A stretch of 64,000 bases of DNA from Crossiella sp. CA-258035 (GTDB taxonomy: Bacteria > Actinomycetota > Actinomycetes > Mycobacteriales > Pseudonocardiaceae): positions 8,089,501 through 8,153,500 of the forward strand of contig NZ_CP116413.1 in assembly GCF_030064675.1 (NCBI RefSeq), given 5' to 3'. Within the stretch, counting starts at the first letter, position 1. The number at the start of each line of letters is the position of its first letter. The position numbers and the translations under genes are program-made. A model generated the notes under the pieces. That model was not told the DNA's origin. It did not search any database and worked only from the letters and a program-made list of their open reading frames with translations. This document shows, in pieces, positions 32,333-41,778 of this stretch.

Positions 32333-33184
32333 ATGGCCCGATACCGGCGGCTGGAGGTCATCCGGGGACTGGACCCGGTCCGGGACCACTGGGAGATCTA
32401 CCGCCTGTCCGCCAGTTTCGAGTTTCCCTGGGACTACCGGAAAGCGTTGGAGTTCGCGCTGTTCCGCACCTACGCGGTGCCCAGCATCTCCGCGCTGCTG
32501 GACCGGACACGGGAGTTCGTCAAGCGCCCGCAGCGGCGCTACGACGACACCCTGCTGCTGATGGGCGCGCTGACCGAGCACGGCTACGACTCCGCGCACG
32601 GGCGGGCCGCGCTCAAGCGGATCAACCAGATGCACGGCCGCTACGAGATCAGCAACGACGACATGCTCTACGTGCTGTCCACCTTCGTCTACGAGCCGAT
32701 CCGGTGGCTGGCCAGGTACGGCTGGCGGCCGCTGCACGAGCACGAGCGGCTGGCCGCCTTCCACTTCTACCGCGAGGTGGGCAGCCGGATGGGCATCAAG
32801 CAGATCCCGGACGGCTACGGGAAGTTCGAGTCGTTCAACCGGGAGTACGAGCACGAGCACTTCCACTACCGGGACAGCAACCAGCGGGTCGGCACGGCCA
32901 CCGTGGACCTGTTCTGCTCCTGGTACCCAGCGCCCAGCAGACCCGCGGTGCGGCGCGCGCTGTACGCGGCCATGGACGAGCCGCTGCTGCGCGCCTTCGG
33001 CTTCCCGCGCCAGCCCGCCTGGCTGGAACGCGCGGTCGGGCTGGCGCTGGCCGGGCGCGGGAAGCTGGTCCGGCACCTGCCGGTGCGACGGCACTCCCGC
33101 AGTGCGGCCGACCCGCGCAACCGCAGCTATCCCGGCTACCCGGAGGGCTACCGGATCGCCGATCTGGGCGTTCACCCGGAGTGA
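32333..33184 (+). CDS. MpaB/rubber-oxygenase-like (DUF2236) protein
   Basis: 283 aa. DUF2236/MpaB-like oxygenase pattern: RDHWEIYRLSASFEFPWDYRKALEFALFRTYAVPSISALL, the KRPQRRYDDTLLLMGAL segment, and IKRINQMHGRYEISNDDMLYVLSTFVYEPIRWLARYGWRPL, then FYREVGSRMGIKQIP. Relatives (Lcp latex-clearing protein, fungal MpaB) bind b-type heme and cleave C=C bonds. It follows the ACAD by 15 nt, so it belongs to the lipid-degradation operon. Substrate and heme content are inferred. Confidence 0.78.
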   Translation: MARYRRLEVIRGLDPVRDHWEIYRLSASFEFPWDYRKALEFALFRTYAVPSISALLDRTREFVKRPQRRYDDTLLLMGALTEHGYDSAHGRAALKRINQMHGRYEISNDDMLYVLSTFVYEPIRWLARYGWRPLHEHERLAAFHFYREVGSRMGIKQIPDGYGKFESFNREYEHEHFHYRDSNQRVGTATVDLFCSWYPAPSRPAVRRALYAAMDEPLLRAFGFPRQPAWLERAVGLALAGRGKLVRHLPVRRHSRSAADPRNRSYPGYPEGYRIADLGVHPE

Positions 33185-33214
33185 GGTGGGTCTCAGGAGA
33201 CTCGCCCGCACCAC

Positions 33215-33235
33215 TGTGACATCATTACTGTCACA
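33215..33235. promoter_or_regulatory. Operator TGTGACA-N7-TGTCACA upstream of fadA
   Basis: Perfect 7-bp inverted repeat with a 7-nt spacer, 47 bp before the fadA start. It has the same half-sites and spacer length as the element at 29975-29997 in front of the MerR gene. CACGAT follows 9 nt later as a possible -10. It suggests that the MerR protein controls fadAB too. Confidence 0.7.
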
Positions 33236-33282
33236 TCACCAGTGCACGATTCACGAGCCGCGATCAGGGAGGCTCCCCGCCG

Positions 33283-34497
33283 ATGACGTCAGAGGCCTTT
33301 GTCTACGAAGCCGTGCGCACCCCGAGGGGTCGCGGCAAGAACACCGGATCGTTGCACGGCACCAAGCCGATCAGCCTGGTCGTCGGGCTGATCGACGAGC
33401 TGCGCGAGCGCTACCCCAGCCTGGACCCGAACTGGATCTCCGACGTGGTGCTCGGCGTGGTCTCCCCCGTCGGCGACCAGGGTTCGGTGATCTCCCGGAT
33501 CGCGGCGCTGAAGGCCGGCCTGCCGGACACCGTGGCCGGGGTGCAGATCGACCGCTTCTGCGGTTCCGGCCTGGAGGCGGTGAACCTGGCCGCGCAGAAG
33601 GTCCGCTCCGGCTGGGAGGACCTGGTGCTGGCCGGTGGCGTGGAGTCGATGTCGCGGGTGCCGATGGCCTCCGACGGCGGCGCCTGGTTCAACGACCCGG
33701 AGACCAACTACGCGGTGGACTTCGTGCCGCAGGGCATCAGCGCCGACCTGATCGCCACCATCGAGGGCTTCAGCCGCGACGACGTGGACGCCTTCGCGGT
33801 GGAGTCGCAGAGCCGCGCGGGCAAGGCGCAGGCCAACGGCTACTTCGACCGCTCGGTGGTCCCGGTGCGCGACCGCAACGGCCTGACCGTGCTGGAGCGC
33901 GACGAGTTCCTCCGCCCCGGCACCACCCCGCAGGCGCTGGCCGGGCTCCAGCCCTCCTTCGCCGGGATCGGTGAGCTGGGCGGCTTCGACGCGGTGGCGC
34001 TGCAGAAGTACCACTACGTGGAGAAGATCAACCACGTGCACCACGCCGGCAACTCCTCCGGCATCGTCGACGGCGCGGCGCTGGTGCTGATCGGCTCCGA
34101 GCGGGCGGGCACCGAGCTGGGCCTGACCCCGCGCGGGCGGATCGTCTCGGCTGCGCTCAGCGGCGCGGACACCACCATCATGCTCACCGGCCCCGCCCCC
34201 GCCGCGCGCAAAGCGCTGGGGCTGGCCGGGCTGACCGCGGCCGACATCGACCTGTTCGAGATGAACGAGGCCTTCGCCGCGGTGGTGCTGAAGTTCATGC
34301 GCGACCTGGACGTGCCGCACGAGAAGGTCAACGTCAACGGCGGCGCGATCGCGCTGGGCCACCCGCTCGGCGCGACCGGCGCGATGCTGCTGGGCACCGT
34401 GCTGGACGAGCTGGAGCGGCGCGGCGGCCGGTACGGCCTGGTCACCCTGTGCATCGGCGGCGGCATGGGCGTCGCGACCATCATCGAGCGACTCTGA
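33283..34497 (+). CDS. fadA: Acetyl-CoA C-acetyltransferase / 3-ketoacyl-CoA thiolase
   Basis: 404 aa thiolase. Nucleophilic Cys in [16 protein letters not shown] (residue ~89); the [10 protein letters not shown] and LCIGGGMG motifs near the C-terminus supply His and the second Cys. [17 protein letters not shown] and [22 protein letters not shown] also match the trifunctional FadA-type thiolases that pair with a FadB. It cleaves 3-ketoacyl-CoA with CoA to acetyl-CoA and a shortened acyl-CoA. It precedes fadB by 14 nt in the same operon. Confidence 0.92.
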   Translation: MTSEAFVYEAVRTPRGRGKNTGSLHGTKPISLVVGLIDELRERYPSLDPNWISDVVLGVVSPVGDQGSVISRIAALKAGLPDTVAGVQIDRFCGSGLEAVNLAAQKVRSGWEDLVLAGGVESMSRVPMASDGGAWFNDPETNYAVDFVPQGISADLIATIEGFSRDDVDAFAVESQSRAGKAQANGYFDRSVVPVRDRNGLTVLERDEFLRPGTTPQALAGLQPSFAGIGELGGFDAVALQKYHYVEKINHVHHAGNSSGIVDGAALVLIGSERAGTELGLTPRGRIVSAALSGADTTIMLTGPAPAARKALGLAGLTAADIDLFEMNEAFAAVVLKFMRDLDVPHEKVNVNGGAIALGHPLGATGAMLLGTVLDELERRGGRYGLVTLCIGGGMGVATIIERL

Positions 34498-34511
34498 GAG
34501 CGGAAGGCGAC

Positions 34512-36683
34512 ATGTCGGAACACACCTCCACCATCCGCTGGGACGTCGACGAGGACGGCATCGTCCTGCTCACCCTGGACGACCCGGAGCAGAGCGCGAA
34601 CACGATGAACGAGCGGTACCACCGCTCGATGGCCGAGACCGTCGACCGGCTGGAGGCCGAGCGCGAGCAGATCACCGGTGTGGTGATCACCTCGGCCAAG
34701 AAGACCTTCTTCGCCGGCGGCGACCTCAACGACCTGCGCCAGGTGACCCCGGCCGACGCGCAGCGGTTCTTCGACGGCCTGACCGAGGTCAAGGCGCAGC
34801 TGCGGCGGCTGGAGAAGCTGGGCCGCCCGGTGGTGGCCGCGCTCAACGGCACCGCGCTGGGCGGCGGCCTGGAGATCGCGCTGGCCTGCCACCACCGGAT
34901 CGCCATCGACGACCCCCGCAGCAAGTTCGGCCTGCCCGAGGTCACCCTGGGCCTGCTGCCCGGCGCCGGCGGGGTGACCCGCACGGTGCGCATGCTCGGC
35001 ATCGCCGACGCGCTGCTGAAGCTGCTGCTCCAGGGCCAGCAGCTGCGCCCGGCGCAGGCCAAGGAGACCGGCATCGTCGATGAGCTGGTGAGCAACCGGG
35101 AGGAGCTGATCGCCCGCGCCAAGGAGTGGGTGAAGGCCAACCCGGACGCGGTGCAGCCCTGGGACGTCAAGGGGTACAAGATCCCCGGCGGCACCCCGTC
35201 GAACCCGAAGTTCGCGGCCAACCTGCCCGCGTTCCCGGCCAACCTGCGCAAGCAGCTCAAGGGCGCGCACTACCCTGCCCCGCACAACATCCTGTGCGCC
35301 GCGGTCGAGGGCAGCCAGGTCGACATCAACAACGCGCTGGTGATCGAGAGCCGGTACCTGACCGAGCTGGCCGCCGGGCAGATCTCGAAGAACATGATCA
35401 AGGCGTTCTTCTTCGACCTGCAGCACATCAACGGCGGCGGCTCCCGGCCTGCGGGCGTGGCCAAGTACGAGCCGCGGAAGGTCGCGGTGCTCGGCGCGGG
35501 CATGATGGGCGCCGGGATCGCCTACGTCTGCGCCCGCAACGGGATCGAGGTCCTGCTCAAGGACGTCTCGGTGGCCGCGGCGGAGAAGGGCAAGGCCTAC
35601 TCCCAGACCATCCTGGACAAGGCGGTCTCCCGCGGGAAGCTCACCCAGGACAAGCGGGACGAGGTGCTGGCCCGCATCACGCCCACCGACAACGCCGCCG
35701 ACCTGGCGGGCGCGGACCTGGTGATCGAGGCGGTCTTCGAGGACGTCTCGTTGAAGCACAAGGTCTTCGCCGAGGTGGAGCCGGTGGTCGCGCCGGACGC
35801 GCTGCTGGCCTCCAACACCTCCACGCTGCCCATCACCGGCCTGGCCGAGGGCGTGTCCCGGCGGCCGGACTTCGTCGGCCTGCACTTCTTCTCCCCGGTG
35901 GACAAGATGCCGCTGGTGGAGATCATCCGCGGCGAGCAGACCAGTGACGAGGCGCTGGCCAAGGCATTCGACGTGGTGCTCAAGATCAAGAAGACCCCGA
36001 TCGTGGTGAACGACAGCCGCGGCTTCTTCACCAGCAGGGTGATCGGCACCTTCCTCAACGAGGGTGTGTCCATGCTCGCCGAGGGCGTGCCCGCGCCCAG
36101 CATCGAGCAGGCCTCGGCCCAGGCGGGTTACCCCGCCCCGGTGCTCCAGCTGATGGACGAGCTGACCCTCACCCTGCCCCGCAAGATCCGCAACGAGACC
36201 AAGGCCGCCATCGAGGCAGCAGGCGGGACCTGGACCTCCCACCCGGCCGAGGCGATCATCGACCGGGTGGTCGAGGAGTTCGACCGCAAGGGCAAGTCCA
36301 GCGGCGCGGGCTTCTACGACTACACCGACGGCAAGCGCACCGGCCTGTGGCCGGGTCTGGCCGAGCACTTCCCCGCCACGCCCAACGAGATTCCCTTCGA
36401 GGATCTCAAGGAGCGCATGCTCGTCATCGAGGCCATCGAGACGGTCAAGTGCTTCGAGGAGGGCGTGCTCACCTCGGTGCCGGATGCCAACATCGGTTCC
36501 ATCTTCGGCATCGGCTTCCCGGCCTGGACCGGCGGCGTGATCCAGTACATCTACGGCTACGAAGGCGGCGTGGACGGCTTCGTCGCCCGCGCCAAGGACC
36601 TGGCGGCCAAGTACGGCGACCGCTTCACCCCACCCGCCGTGCTGTCCGACCCCTCCGCCCGGGAAAAGCTGCTGGGCGCCTGA
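34512..36683 (+). CDS. fadB: Fatty acid oxidation complex alpha subunit: enoyl-CoA hydratase / 3-hydroxyacyl-CoA dehydrogenase
   Basis: 723 aa, ATG 34512 with GGAAGG 4 nt upstream. N-terminal crotonase domain (1-~190) with oxyanion segment FFAGGDLNDL and catalytic Glu in GLPEVTLGLLPGAGG. A linker follows to ~310, then the NAD-binding domain from ~318 (VAVLGAGMMGAGIAYVCARNG), and the dehydrogenase catalytic segment FVGLHFFSPVDKMPLVEII with the catalytic His. The C-terminal domain includes IGFPAWTGGVIQYIYGY. It performs the hydration and second oxidation steps of beta-oxidation with FadA. A strong terminator follows. Confidence 0.93.
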   Translation: MSEHTSTIRWDVDEDGIVLLTLDDPEQSANTMNERYHRSMAETVDRLEAEREQITGVVITSAKKTFFAGGDLNDLRQVTPADAQRFFDGLTEVKAQLRRLEKLGRPVVAALNGTALGGGLEIALACHHRIAIDDPRSKFGLPEVTLGLLPGAGGVTRTVRMLGIADALLKLLLQGQQLRPAQAKETGIVDELVSNREELIARAKEWVKANPDAVQPWDVKGYKIPGGTPSNPKFAANLPAFPANLRKQLKGAHYPAPHNILCAAVEGSQVDINNALVIESRYLTELAAGQISKNMIKAFFFDLQHINGGGSRPAGVAKYEPRKVAVLGAGMMGAGIAYVCARNGIEVLLKDVSVAAAEKGKAYSQTILDKAVSRGKLTQDKRDEVLARITPTDNAADLAGADLVIEAVFEDVSLKHKVFAEVEPVVAPDALLASNTSTLPITGLAEGVSRRPDFVGLHFFSPVDKMPLVEIIRGEQTSDEALAKAFDVVLKIKKTPIVVNDSRGFFTSRVIGTFLNEGVSMLAEGVPAPSIEQASAQAGYPAPVLQLMDELTLTLPRKIRNETKAAIEAAGGTWTSHPAEAIIDRVVEEFDRKGKSSGAGFYDYTDGKRTGLWPGLAEHFPATPNEIPFEDLKERMLVIEAIETVKCFEEGVLTSVPDANIGSIFGIGFPAWTGGVIQYIYGYEGGVDGFVARAKDLAAKYGDRFTPPAVLSDPSAREKLLGA

Positions 36684-36687
36684 GGCG

Positions 36688-36737
36688 ACGCGAAGCGGGG
36701 CGGGGACCGGTTTTCCGGTCTCCGCCCCGCTTCGCGT
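36688..36737. terminator. Bidirectional terminator between fadB and sugC
   Basis: A 23-bp stem (left arm 36688-36710, TTTT loop 36711-36714, right arm 36715-36737) with a single G-U mismatch. It begins 5 nt after the fadB stop and ends 6 nt before the sugC stop, so it can end both convergent transcripts. Confidence 0.85.
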
Positions 36738-36742
36738 TGTGC

Positions 36743-37933
36743 TCAGCTGGAGTACGTCAGGTTCTTGCCCGACTGCGGGTCGAACAGCTGGATCTTGTCC
36801 GGGTCGAACCAGACCTCCAGCTGCTGCCCCTCGCTCGCGCCGGAGGTCGCGGACAGCCGGGAGATGATCTGGCTGCCCTCGGCGCTGCTGGACCCGATGT
36901 CGGTCAGGCCCGCGTCAGCGGCCAGCTCCTCCAGGTCCGCCGAGCTGGCGCGCTCGCCGGAGACGGTGAAGTAGGCGTACTTGTCCGAGCCCATCGACTC
37001 CAGCACGTCCACGTGCGCGGTGAAGATCGCGCCGCGGGCCTTGGCCGCCGGGTCCACGATCGCGGCGTCCTCGAAGTGCTCGGGGCGCACGCCCACGATC
37101 ACCTCGCGGCCCGCGCCGGCCTGCGTGACCAGCGAGCGCACCCGGTCCGACAGCGGGATGTCGCCCAGGCCGCTGCGGACCGTGCCCTCCTCCAGGGTCG
37201 CCGGCACGAAGTTCATCGCCGGGGAGCCGATGAACCCGGCCACGAACAGGTTCGCCGGGTTCTCGTAGAGGAACTGCGGGGCGCCGATCTGCTGCACCAC
37301 ACCGCCACGCATGACCACGACCCGGTCGCCGAGGGTCATCGCCTCGGTCTGGTCGTGCGTCACGTACACCATGGTGGTACCCAGCTTCTTCTGCAGCCGG
37401 GAGACCTCGGTGCGCATCTGCACGCGCAGCTTGGCGTCCAGGTTGGACAGTGGCTCGTCCATCAGGAACGCCTTGGGACTGCGCACGATCGCCCGGCCCA
37501 TGGCCACCCGCTGCCGCTGGCCACCGGAGAGGTTGGCCGGTTTGCGGTCCAGGTGCTGACCAAGGTCGAGCACCTCGGCGGCCTCGTTGACCTTGCGCTC
37601 CACGGTGGCGTTGTCCACCTTGGCCAGCCGCAGCGGGAAGGCCATGTTCTCCCGCACGGTCATGTGCGGGTAGAGCGCGTAGGACTGGAACACCATGGCG
37701 ATGTCCCGGTCCTTGGGCGCCCGCTCGTTGACCCGCTCCCCGCCGATGCGCAGCTCGCCGGAGGTGATGTCCTCCAGGCCCGCGATCATGTTCAGCGTCG
37801 TGGACTTCCCGCAACCGGAAGGGCCCACCAGGATGATGAACTCTCCGTCGGAGATCTCGACGTTCACCTCCTGCACGGCGAGCGCGCCGTCCGGGTACTT
37901 CTTGGTCACCTTGTCCAACACGATGTCGGCCAC
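36743..37933 (-). CDS. sugC: Trehalose/sugar ABC transporter ATPase (SugC/UgpC/MsiK type)
   Basis: 396 aa. ABC domain: Walker A GPSGCGKST at 37-45, Q-loop VFQSYALYPHM, signature LSGGQRQR, Walker B AFLMDEPLSNLD and switch His VTHDQ. The C-terminal part (~240-396) is the MalK-like TOBE/OB regulatory region (VGVRPEHFEDA, QQLEVWFDPDKIQLFDP). In actinobacteria such ATPases serve CUT1 sugar importers. It is the last gene of lpqY-sugA-sugB-sugC, the order of the mycobacterial trehalose importer. GTG start at 37933 with GAGGTGA just upstream. Confidence 0.88.
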   Translation of the reverse strand: MADIVLDKVTKKYPDGALAVQEVNVEISDGEFIILVGPSGCGKSTTLNMIAGLEDITSGELRIGGERVNERAPKDRDIAMVFQSYALYPHMTVRENMAFPLRLAKVDNATVERKVNEAAEVLDLGQHLDRKPANLSGGQRQRVAMGRAIVRSPKAFLMDEPLSNLDAKLRVQMRTEVSRLQKKLGTTMVYVTHDQTEAMTLGDRVVVMRGGVVQQIGAPQFLYENPANLFVAGFIGSPAMNFVPATLEEGTVRSGLGDIPLSDRVRSLVTQAGAGREVIVGVRPEHFEDAAIVDPAAKARGAIFTAHVDVLESMGSDKYAYFTVSGERASSADLEELAADAGLTDIGSSSAEGSQIISRLSATSGASEGQQLEVWFDPDKIQLFDPQSGKNLTYSS

Positions 37934-37941
37934 GACTCACC

Positions 37942-38784
37942 TCACCCCTTCACGGCGCCGGACGTCAGCCCGGCGACGATGCGGCGCTGGAAGAACAACA
38001 CGAACAGAATGATCGGCACCGTGATCACGACCGCGGCCGCGGAGGTGGTGCCGGTGGGGTCCTCGAACTGCGAGTCCCCGGTGAAGAACGCCAGTGCCGC
38101 CGGCACCGTCCGCGAGGTCTCGGTGGAGGTCAGCGAGATCGCGAACAGGAAGTCGTTCCAGCAGAAGATGAACACCAGGATGGCCGTGGTGAACACCCCC
38201 GGCGCCGCCAGCGGGGCGACCACCTTGAAGAACGCCTGGCTCGGCGTGGCCCCGTCCATCTTGGCGGCCTTCTCCAGCTCCCACGGGATCTCCCGGAAGA
38301 ACGCCGAGAGCGTGTAGATCGCCAGCGGCAGGGAGAAGGTGATGTACGGCAGGATCAGGCCCGGCCAGGTGTCGAACAGCCCGAGCGAGCGCTCGATGTC
38401 GAACAGCGGCGAGACCAGCGAGACCTGCGGGAACATCGCGATCAGCAGCGAGACGCCGACCAGCGCCCGCTTGCCGGGGAAGTCCAGCCTGGCGATCGCG
38501 TAGGCCGCCATGGTGCCCAGCACCACCGCGATGGCGGTGGCGATGATCGCGATGCCGATCGAGTTGACCAGCGGCCGGAGGAACCCGGTGGTGTTGAAGA
38601 TCGCCTCGTAGTTGGCCAGCGTCCACTCACTGGGCAGCAGACCGCCGTCCTTGACCGCCTTGGGGGTCTTGAAGGACAGCGAGACGATCCACAGCACCGG
38701 GAACAGCGCGTAGATCACCACAACGGTGTTCAGCAGGCCCCAGCTCCACTTGCGGCCGGTCGTCTCGGCTCCACCGATGGCCAT
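37942..38784 (-). CDS. sugB: Sugar ABC transporter permease SugB (CUT1, inner component)
   Basis: 280 aa, ATG 38784 overlapping the sugA stop (TGATG). Six transmembrane helices; the permease EAA loop reads [26 protein letters not shown], typical of the MalG-like partner. The [18 protein letters not shown] segment precedes it. It forms the channel with SugA. The order in the operon matches mycobacterial sugB. Confidence 0.88.
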   Translation of the reverse strand: MAIGGAETTGRKWSWGLLNTVVVIYALFPVLWIVSLSFKTPKAVKDGGLLPSEWTLANYEAIFNTTGFLRPLVNSIGIAIIATAIAVVLGTMAAYAIARLDFPGKRALVGVSLLIAMFPQVSLVSPLFDIERSLGLFDTWPGLILPYITFSLPLAIYTLSAFFREIPWELEKAAKMDGATPSQAFFKVVAPLAAPGVFTTAILVFIFCWNDFLFAISLTSTETSRTVPAALAFFTGDSQFEDPTGTTSAAAVVITVPIILFVLFFQRRIVAGLTSGAVKG

Positions 38785-39686
38785 CAACGCCTCCCCTGCG
38801 GGTCGCTGCCGGGTGCCGCGGTGCCGAACACCTTGATGAACACGAAGGCGATGATCGCCACCGCGATGAAGATCAGCACCGACATGGTGGACCCGATGCC
38901 CAGGTTCAACCCCTTGATCAGGTTGTTGTAGGTCAGCATCGACACCGAGGACGTCTCCTGCGCACCGCCGGTGAGCACGAAGATGTTGTCGAAGATGCGG
39001 AAGGCGTCCAGGGTGCGGAACAGCAGCGCGACCAGGATGGCCGGCTTCATCATCGGCACGATGACCTTGGTGAAGCGCTGCCAGCCGGAGGCGCCGTCCA
39101 GCGCGGCGGCCTTGAGCAGGTCATCCGGCACCAGCGCCAGCCCGGCCATCAGCAGCAGGGCCATGAACGGCGTGGTCTTCCAGATCTCCGCCACCGAGAT
39201 GATCATCAGCGACTGGACCTTGTCGGTCAGTGGCGCGGCCTCCCCGGCGAACCACTCGGCCAGGTACCCGGTGCCGGGCGTCCAGGCGTAGCGCCAGGAG
39301 AACGCGGCCACCACGGTCACGATGCCGTAGGGGATCAGCGCCGAGGTGCGCACCAGCCCGCGCCCGACGATGGTGCGGTGCATGATCATGGCCAGCGCCA
39401 TGCCCAGCACCAGCTCGATCACCACGGTGATCAGGGTCAGCAGCGAGGTGATCCCGAACGCGGTCCACCAGTAGCTGTTGCCCAGCACGGCCACGTAGTT
39501 GTCCAGGCCGACGAACTCCCGCTTGTCCGGGAACTTCAGGTCGAACCGCTGCAAGGACAGCCAGACCGAGTAGATGATCGGCCAGCCGGTGACCGCGACC
39601 ATCACCAGCGCGGCGGGGGCGCACAGCAGCAGACCGAGCCTGCGCTCAGCCTTCTTCCCTTCGCTGAGCACTGCTTTGGTAGCCAT
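38784..39686 (-). CDS. sugA: Sugar ABC transporter permease SugA (CUT1, MalF-like)
   Basis: 300 aa, ATG 39686 overlapping the lpqY stop (TAATG). About six helices after a short cytoplasmic start; the EAA loop reads [28 protein letters not shown]. The sequence [27 protein letters not shown] is typical of MalF-like components. It pairs with SugB. Translational coupling to both neighbours supports one complex. Confidence 0.88.
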   Translation of the reverse strand: MATKAVLSEGKKAERRLGLLLCAPAALVMVAVTGWPIIYSVWLSLQRFDLKFPDKREFVGLDNYVAVLGNSYWWTAFGITSLLTLITVVIELVLGMALAMIMHRTIVGRGLVRTSALIPYGIVTVVAAFSWRYAWTPGTGYLAEWFAGEAAPLTDKVQSLMIISVAEIWKTTPFMALLLMAGLALVPDDLLKAAALDGASGWQRFTKVIVPMMKPAILVALLFRTLDAFRIFDNIFVLTGGAQETSSVSMLTYNNLIKGLNLGIGSTMSVLIFIAVAIIAFVFIKVFGTAAPGSDPQGRR

Positions 39687-40966
39687 TACGGCATCACCCC
39701 CTTCGAGTCGAGAGCCTCCTGGACCTCGGTCCGCAGCCGGGCCGCGGTCTTCTCCGGGTCGATGGCCGAGGGCGGGGACAGGATGAGCGACATCACCGAG
39801 GCGACGTTCTGCCAGGCCGGCGTCATCGGCCGGTTCGAGGCGTCCCGCAGCTCCTCGCGGATGGTCTCCTTGAACGGGTACTCCTCGAGCATCTCCGGCC
39901 GGTCGTAGACCGAGTCGATGGTCGGCGGCACACCGTCGTTGAGCGCGGAGAACAACTGGCTCTCCGGGCTGCGCAGGCAGAGCGTGGCGGCGAAGGCCAG
40001 GTCGGGCTTGCGGGTGTACCGGCTCACGCCCCAGTTCGCGCCGCCGATGGTGACCCGGCTGGGCTTGTCCGCCGTCGCGCCGGGGAACCGCGCCCACTTG
40101 AACTTCTTGGCCAGCTCCGGGTTGCCCTTCTGCATGGCCGGGTAGACGAACGGCCAGTTCAGCTGGAAGGCGGCGTTGCCCTTCTCGAACTCCAGCCGGA
40201 CCCCGTCCTCCTTGGAGTTGGTCAGCGAGGCGCTGGCGATGCCGGAGGTGGCGAAGTCCTTGAGCAGCTGCAGGGCCTTGACCGCGCCCTCGTCCACCAC
40301 GGCCCTGGTGCCGTCGTCAGAGATGATCTTCCCGCCGAGCGAGGCGACCAGGGTGTTGTAGTGCACCACCAGTCCCTCGTACTGCGCGCCGGTGAGCACC
40401 GCGGTGTGCGGCTTGCCCTCGGCCTTGAGCCGCTGGGCCTGGGAGATCATCTCGCCCCAGGTCTTCGGCGGCGTGGACACCACGTCGTCGCGGTACCAGA
40501 GCAGCTGGACGTTGGTGTTCTTGGTGGCCGCGAAGGTCTTGCCCTTGTACCTGGTGGACTCCAGCGGGCCGGCCAGCACGTTGGCCTCGACCTCCGCCTT
40601 GTTCTGCCCGGTCCACTCCAGCAGCCAGCCCGCCTCGGCGAACTCGGCCAGCCACGGGCTGTCCAGGTAGACGATGTCCATCTCGTCGTCCTCGGCGGCG
40701 AGCCTGCGCACCTGCTGCTCGCGCTGGCCGTCCGCTTCCCGGGGCAGCTTGTTCCACACGATCTGGTACTTGCCTGCCGCCTGCTGGTTGCAGCGGTCGA
40801 CCACCTTCTGGAAGTTCTGTTCCGGTGCGCCGTAGAGGTTGATGATGTTGCCACCGGTCTCGCCGCCACCACACGCGGCCAGCACCGGTGTGGCGACCAC
40901 GGCGGCGGTGAGCAAGCTCAACGTCCGTACGCGTCTGGTCCGACTGCCTCGCCAGGGGCCATCCAT
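39686..40966 (-). CDS. lpqY: LpqY-like trehalose-binding lipoprotein
   Basis: 426 aa from ATG 40966 with GGGAGG 8 nt upstream. The signal peptide ends in the lipobox VLAAC (Cys ~31). The sequence shares distinctive segments with mycobacterial LpqY as I recall it: VDRCNQQAAGKYQI, LLWYRDDVVSTPPKTWGEMI, AQRLKAEGKPH, EGLVVHYNTL, FEKGNAAFQLNWPFVYPAM and SRVTIGGANWGVSRYTRKPD. LpqY binds trehalose for import by SugABC, recycling sugar released from envelope glycolipids. Here the ligand is inferred from gene order and motifs. A sigma-A-like promoter lies at 41085-41113. Confidence 0.87.
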   Translation of the reverse strand: MDGPWRGSRTRRVRTLSLLTAAVVATPVLAACGGGETGGNIINLYGAPEQNFQKVVDRCNQQAAGKYQIVWNKLPREADGQREQQVRRLAAEDDEMDIVYLDSPWLAEFAEAGWLLEWTGQNKAEVEANVLAGPLESTRYKGKTFAATKNTNVQLLWYRDDVVSTPPKTWGEMISQAQRLKAEGKPHTAVLTGAQYEGLVVHYNTLVASLGGKIISDDGTRAVVDEGAVKALQLLKDFATSGIASASLTNSKEDGVRLEFEKGNAAFQLNWPFVYPAMQKGNPELAKKFKWARFPGATADKPSRVTIGGANWGVSRYTRKPDLAFAATLCLRSPESQLFSALNDGVPPTIDSVYDRPEMLEEYPFKETIREELRDASNRPMTPAWQNVASVMSLILSPPSAIDPEKTAARLRTEVQEALDSKGVMP

Positions 40967-41084
40967 GCGCCCTGCCTCCCTTCCTGCTGAAACCCGGAAG
41001 GCAAGCCTGGACCGCGTGCAGACGACCTGGCCGACGAAGCGTGAGAACGGGCACCTCGTCGTGCCCTCCCGGAGTTGGGAACCG

Positions 41085-41113
41085 AACCTAGAGCCGCTGA
41101 TCAGTGGCCGCAA
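41085..41113 (-). promoter_or_regulatory. lpqY: Sigma-A-like promoter of lpqY-sugABC
   Basis: On the minus strand TTGCGG (41113-41108), 17-nt spacer, TAGGTT (41090-41085): a good -35/-10 pair. The spacer contains the CTGATCAG palindrome, a plausible repressor site. The predicted 5' leader is about 110 nt. Confidence 0.65.
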
Positions 41114-41148
41114 CCGGCAAGCAGCAACGATTCAGAAACACAGAAGTG

Positions 41149-41160
41149 GGAAAATTTTCC
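41149..41160. promoter_or_regulatory. AT-rich palindrome GGAAAATTTTCC
   Basis: A perfect 12-bp palindrome in a very GC-rich sequence, between the lpqY promoter and the end of the stress-protein gene. It could bind a regulator of the sugar operon. A hairpin without loop is unlikely, so an operator is more plausible than a terminator. Confidence 0.4.
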
Positions 41161-41186
41161 TACCCGTTCGGCGCAGCGTTACCCAG

Positions 41187-41702
41187 TCAGTCCGTCTTGG
41201 CGATCGGTCCGCGCATGGCGAGCTTGGCCAGCATGTCCCTGCCCTGCTCAGCGTTGCGCGGCGAGCAGAGCACGTCGTAGCGACCGGCCACCAGCTGGCT
41301 GGCCGAGACGAAGTCCCGCTTGCCGCGCTGGGTGGCGTACCCGGCCGCGGCGAAGATCATGAAGAACACCACGCCGGTGACCAGCGAGATCAGGATCGGG
41401 CCGAGCGCGAGCCCCTGCTGGTTGCTGAACAGGCTCACCAGCACGCCGACGAACAGGCCGAACCAGGCGCCGGAGGCCGCACCGGTGCCCAGCACCTTGC
41501 CCCAGGTCAGCCGCCCGGTGACGCGCTCCACCAGCATCAGGTCCACCCCGACGATGGTCACGTCCTGCACCGGGAAGGAGCTGTCGGCGAGGTAGTCGAC
41601 CGCCCGCTGCGCCTCCTCGTACTTGGCGTAGGAGCCGATCGGCCACCCGGTGGGCGGGGTGGGCAGGCCACCGGGCCGGGCACCGGAGAACGAACTGGTC
41701 AA
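41187..41702 (-). CDS. General stress protein 17M-like domain / Rv1234-like membrane protein
   Basis: 171 aa if translation starts at TTG 41702, which has GGAGG 8 nt upstream. A GTG at 41711 overlaps that site. The N-terminal YflT-like GS17M domain reads GSYAKYEEAQRAVDYLADSSFPVQDVTIVGVDLMLVERV. A membrane hairpin follows, with GAWFGLFVGVLVSLF and LISLVTGVVFFMIFAAAGY, and a soluble end. In M. tuberculosis a similar membrane gene (Rv1234) sits next to lpqY. Role unknown; perhaps envelope stress. Confidence 0.75.
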   Translation of the reverse strand: MTSSFSGARPGGLPTPPTGWPIGSYAKYEEAQRAVDYLADSSFPVQDVTIVGVDLMLVERVTGRLTWGKVLGTGAASGAWFGLFVGVLVSLFSNQQGLALGPILISLVTGVVFFMIFAAAGYATQRGKRDFVSASQLVAGRYDVLCSPRNAEQGRDMLAKLAMRGPIAKTD

Positions 41703-41778
41703 GACAAGCACCTCCGCAGGACTGAAGCCTCAATCCTGCCAAGGTTGCCCGGTTTGCGCTCCTCCGACGCGCGCGGAA

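Noticed and set aside
38784-40097. Longer N-terminus of SugA extending into lpqY
   Set aside because: Residues before [12 protein letters not shown] are an out-of-frame read of lpqY; the ATG overlapping the lpqY stop fits family length.
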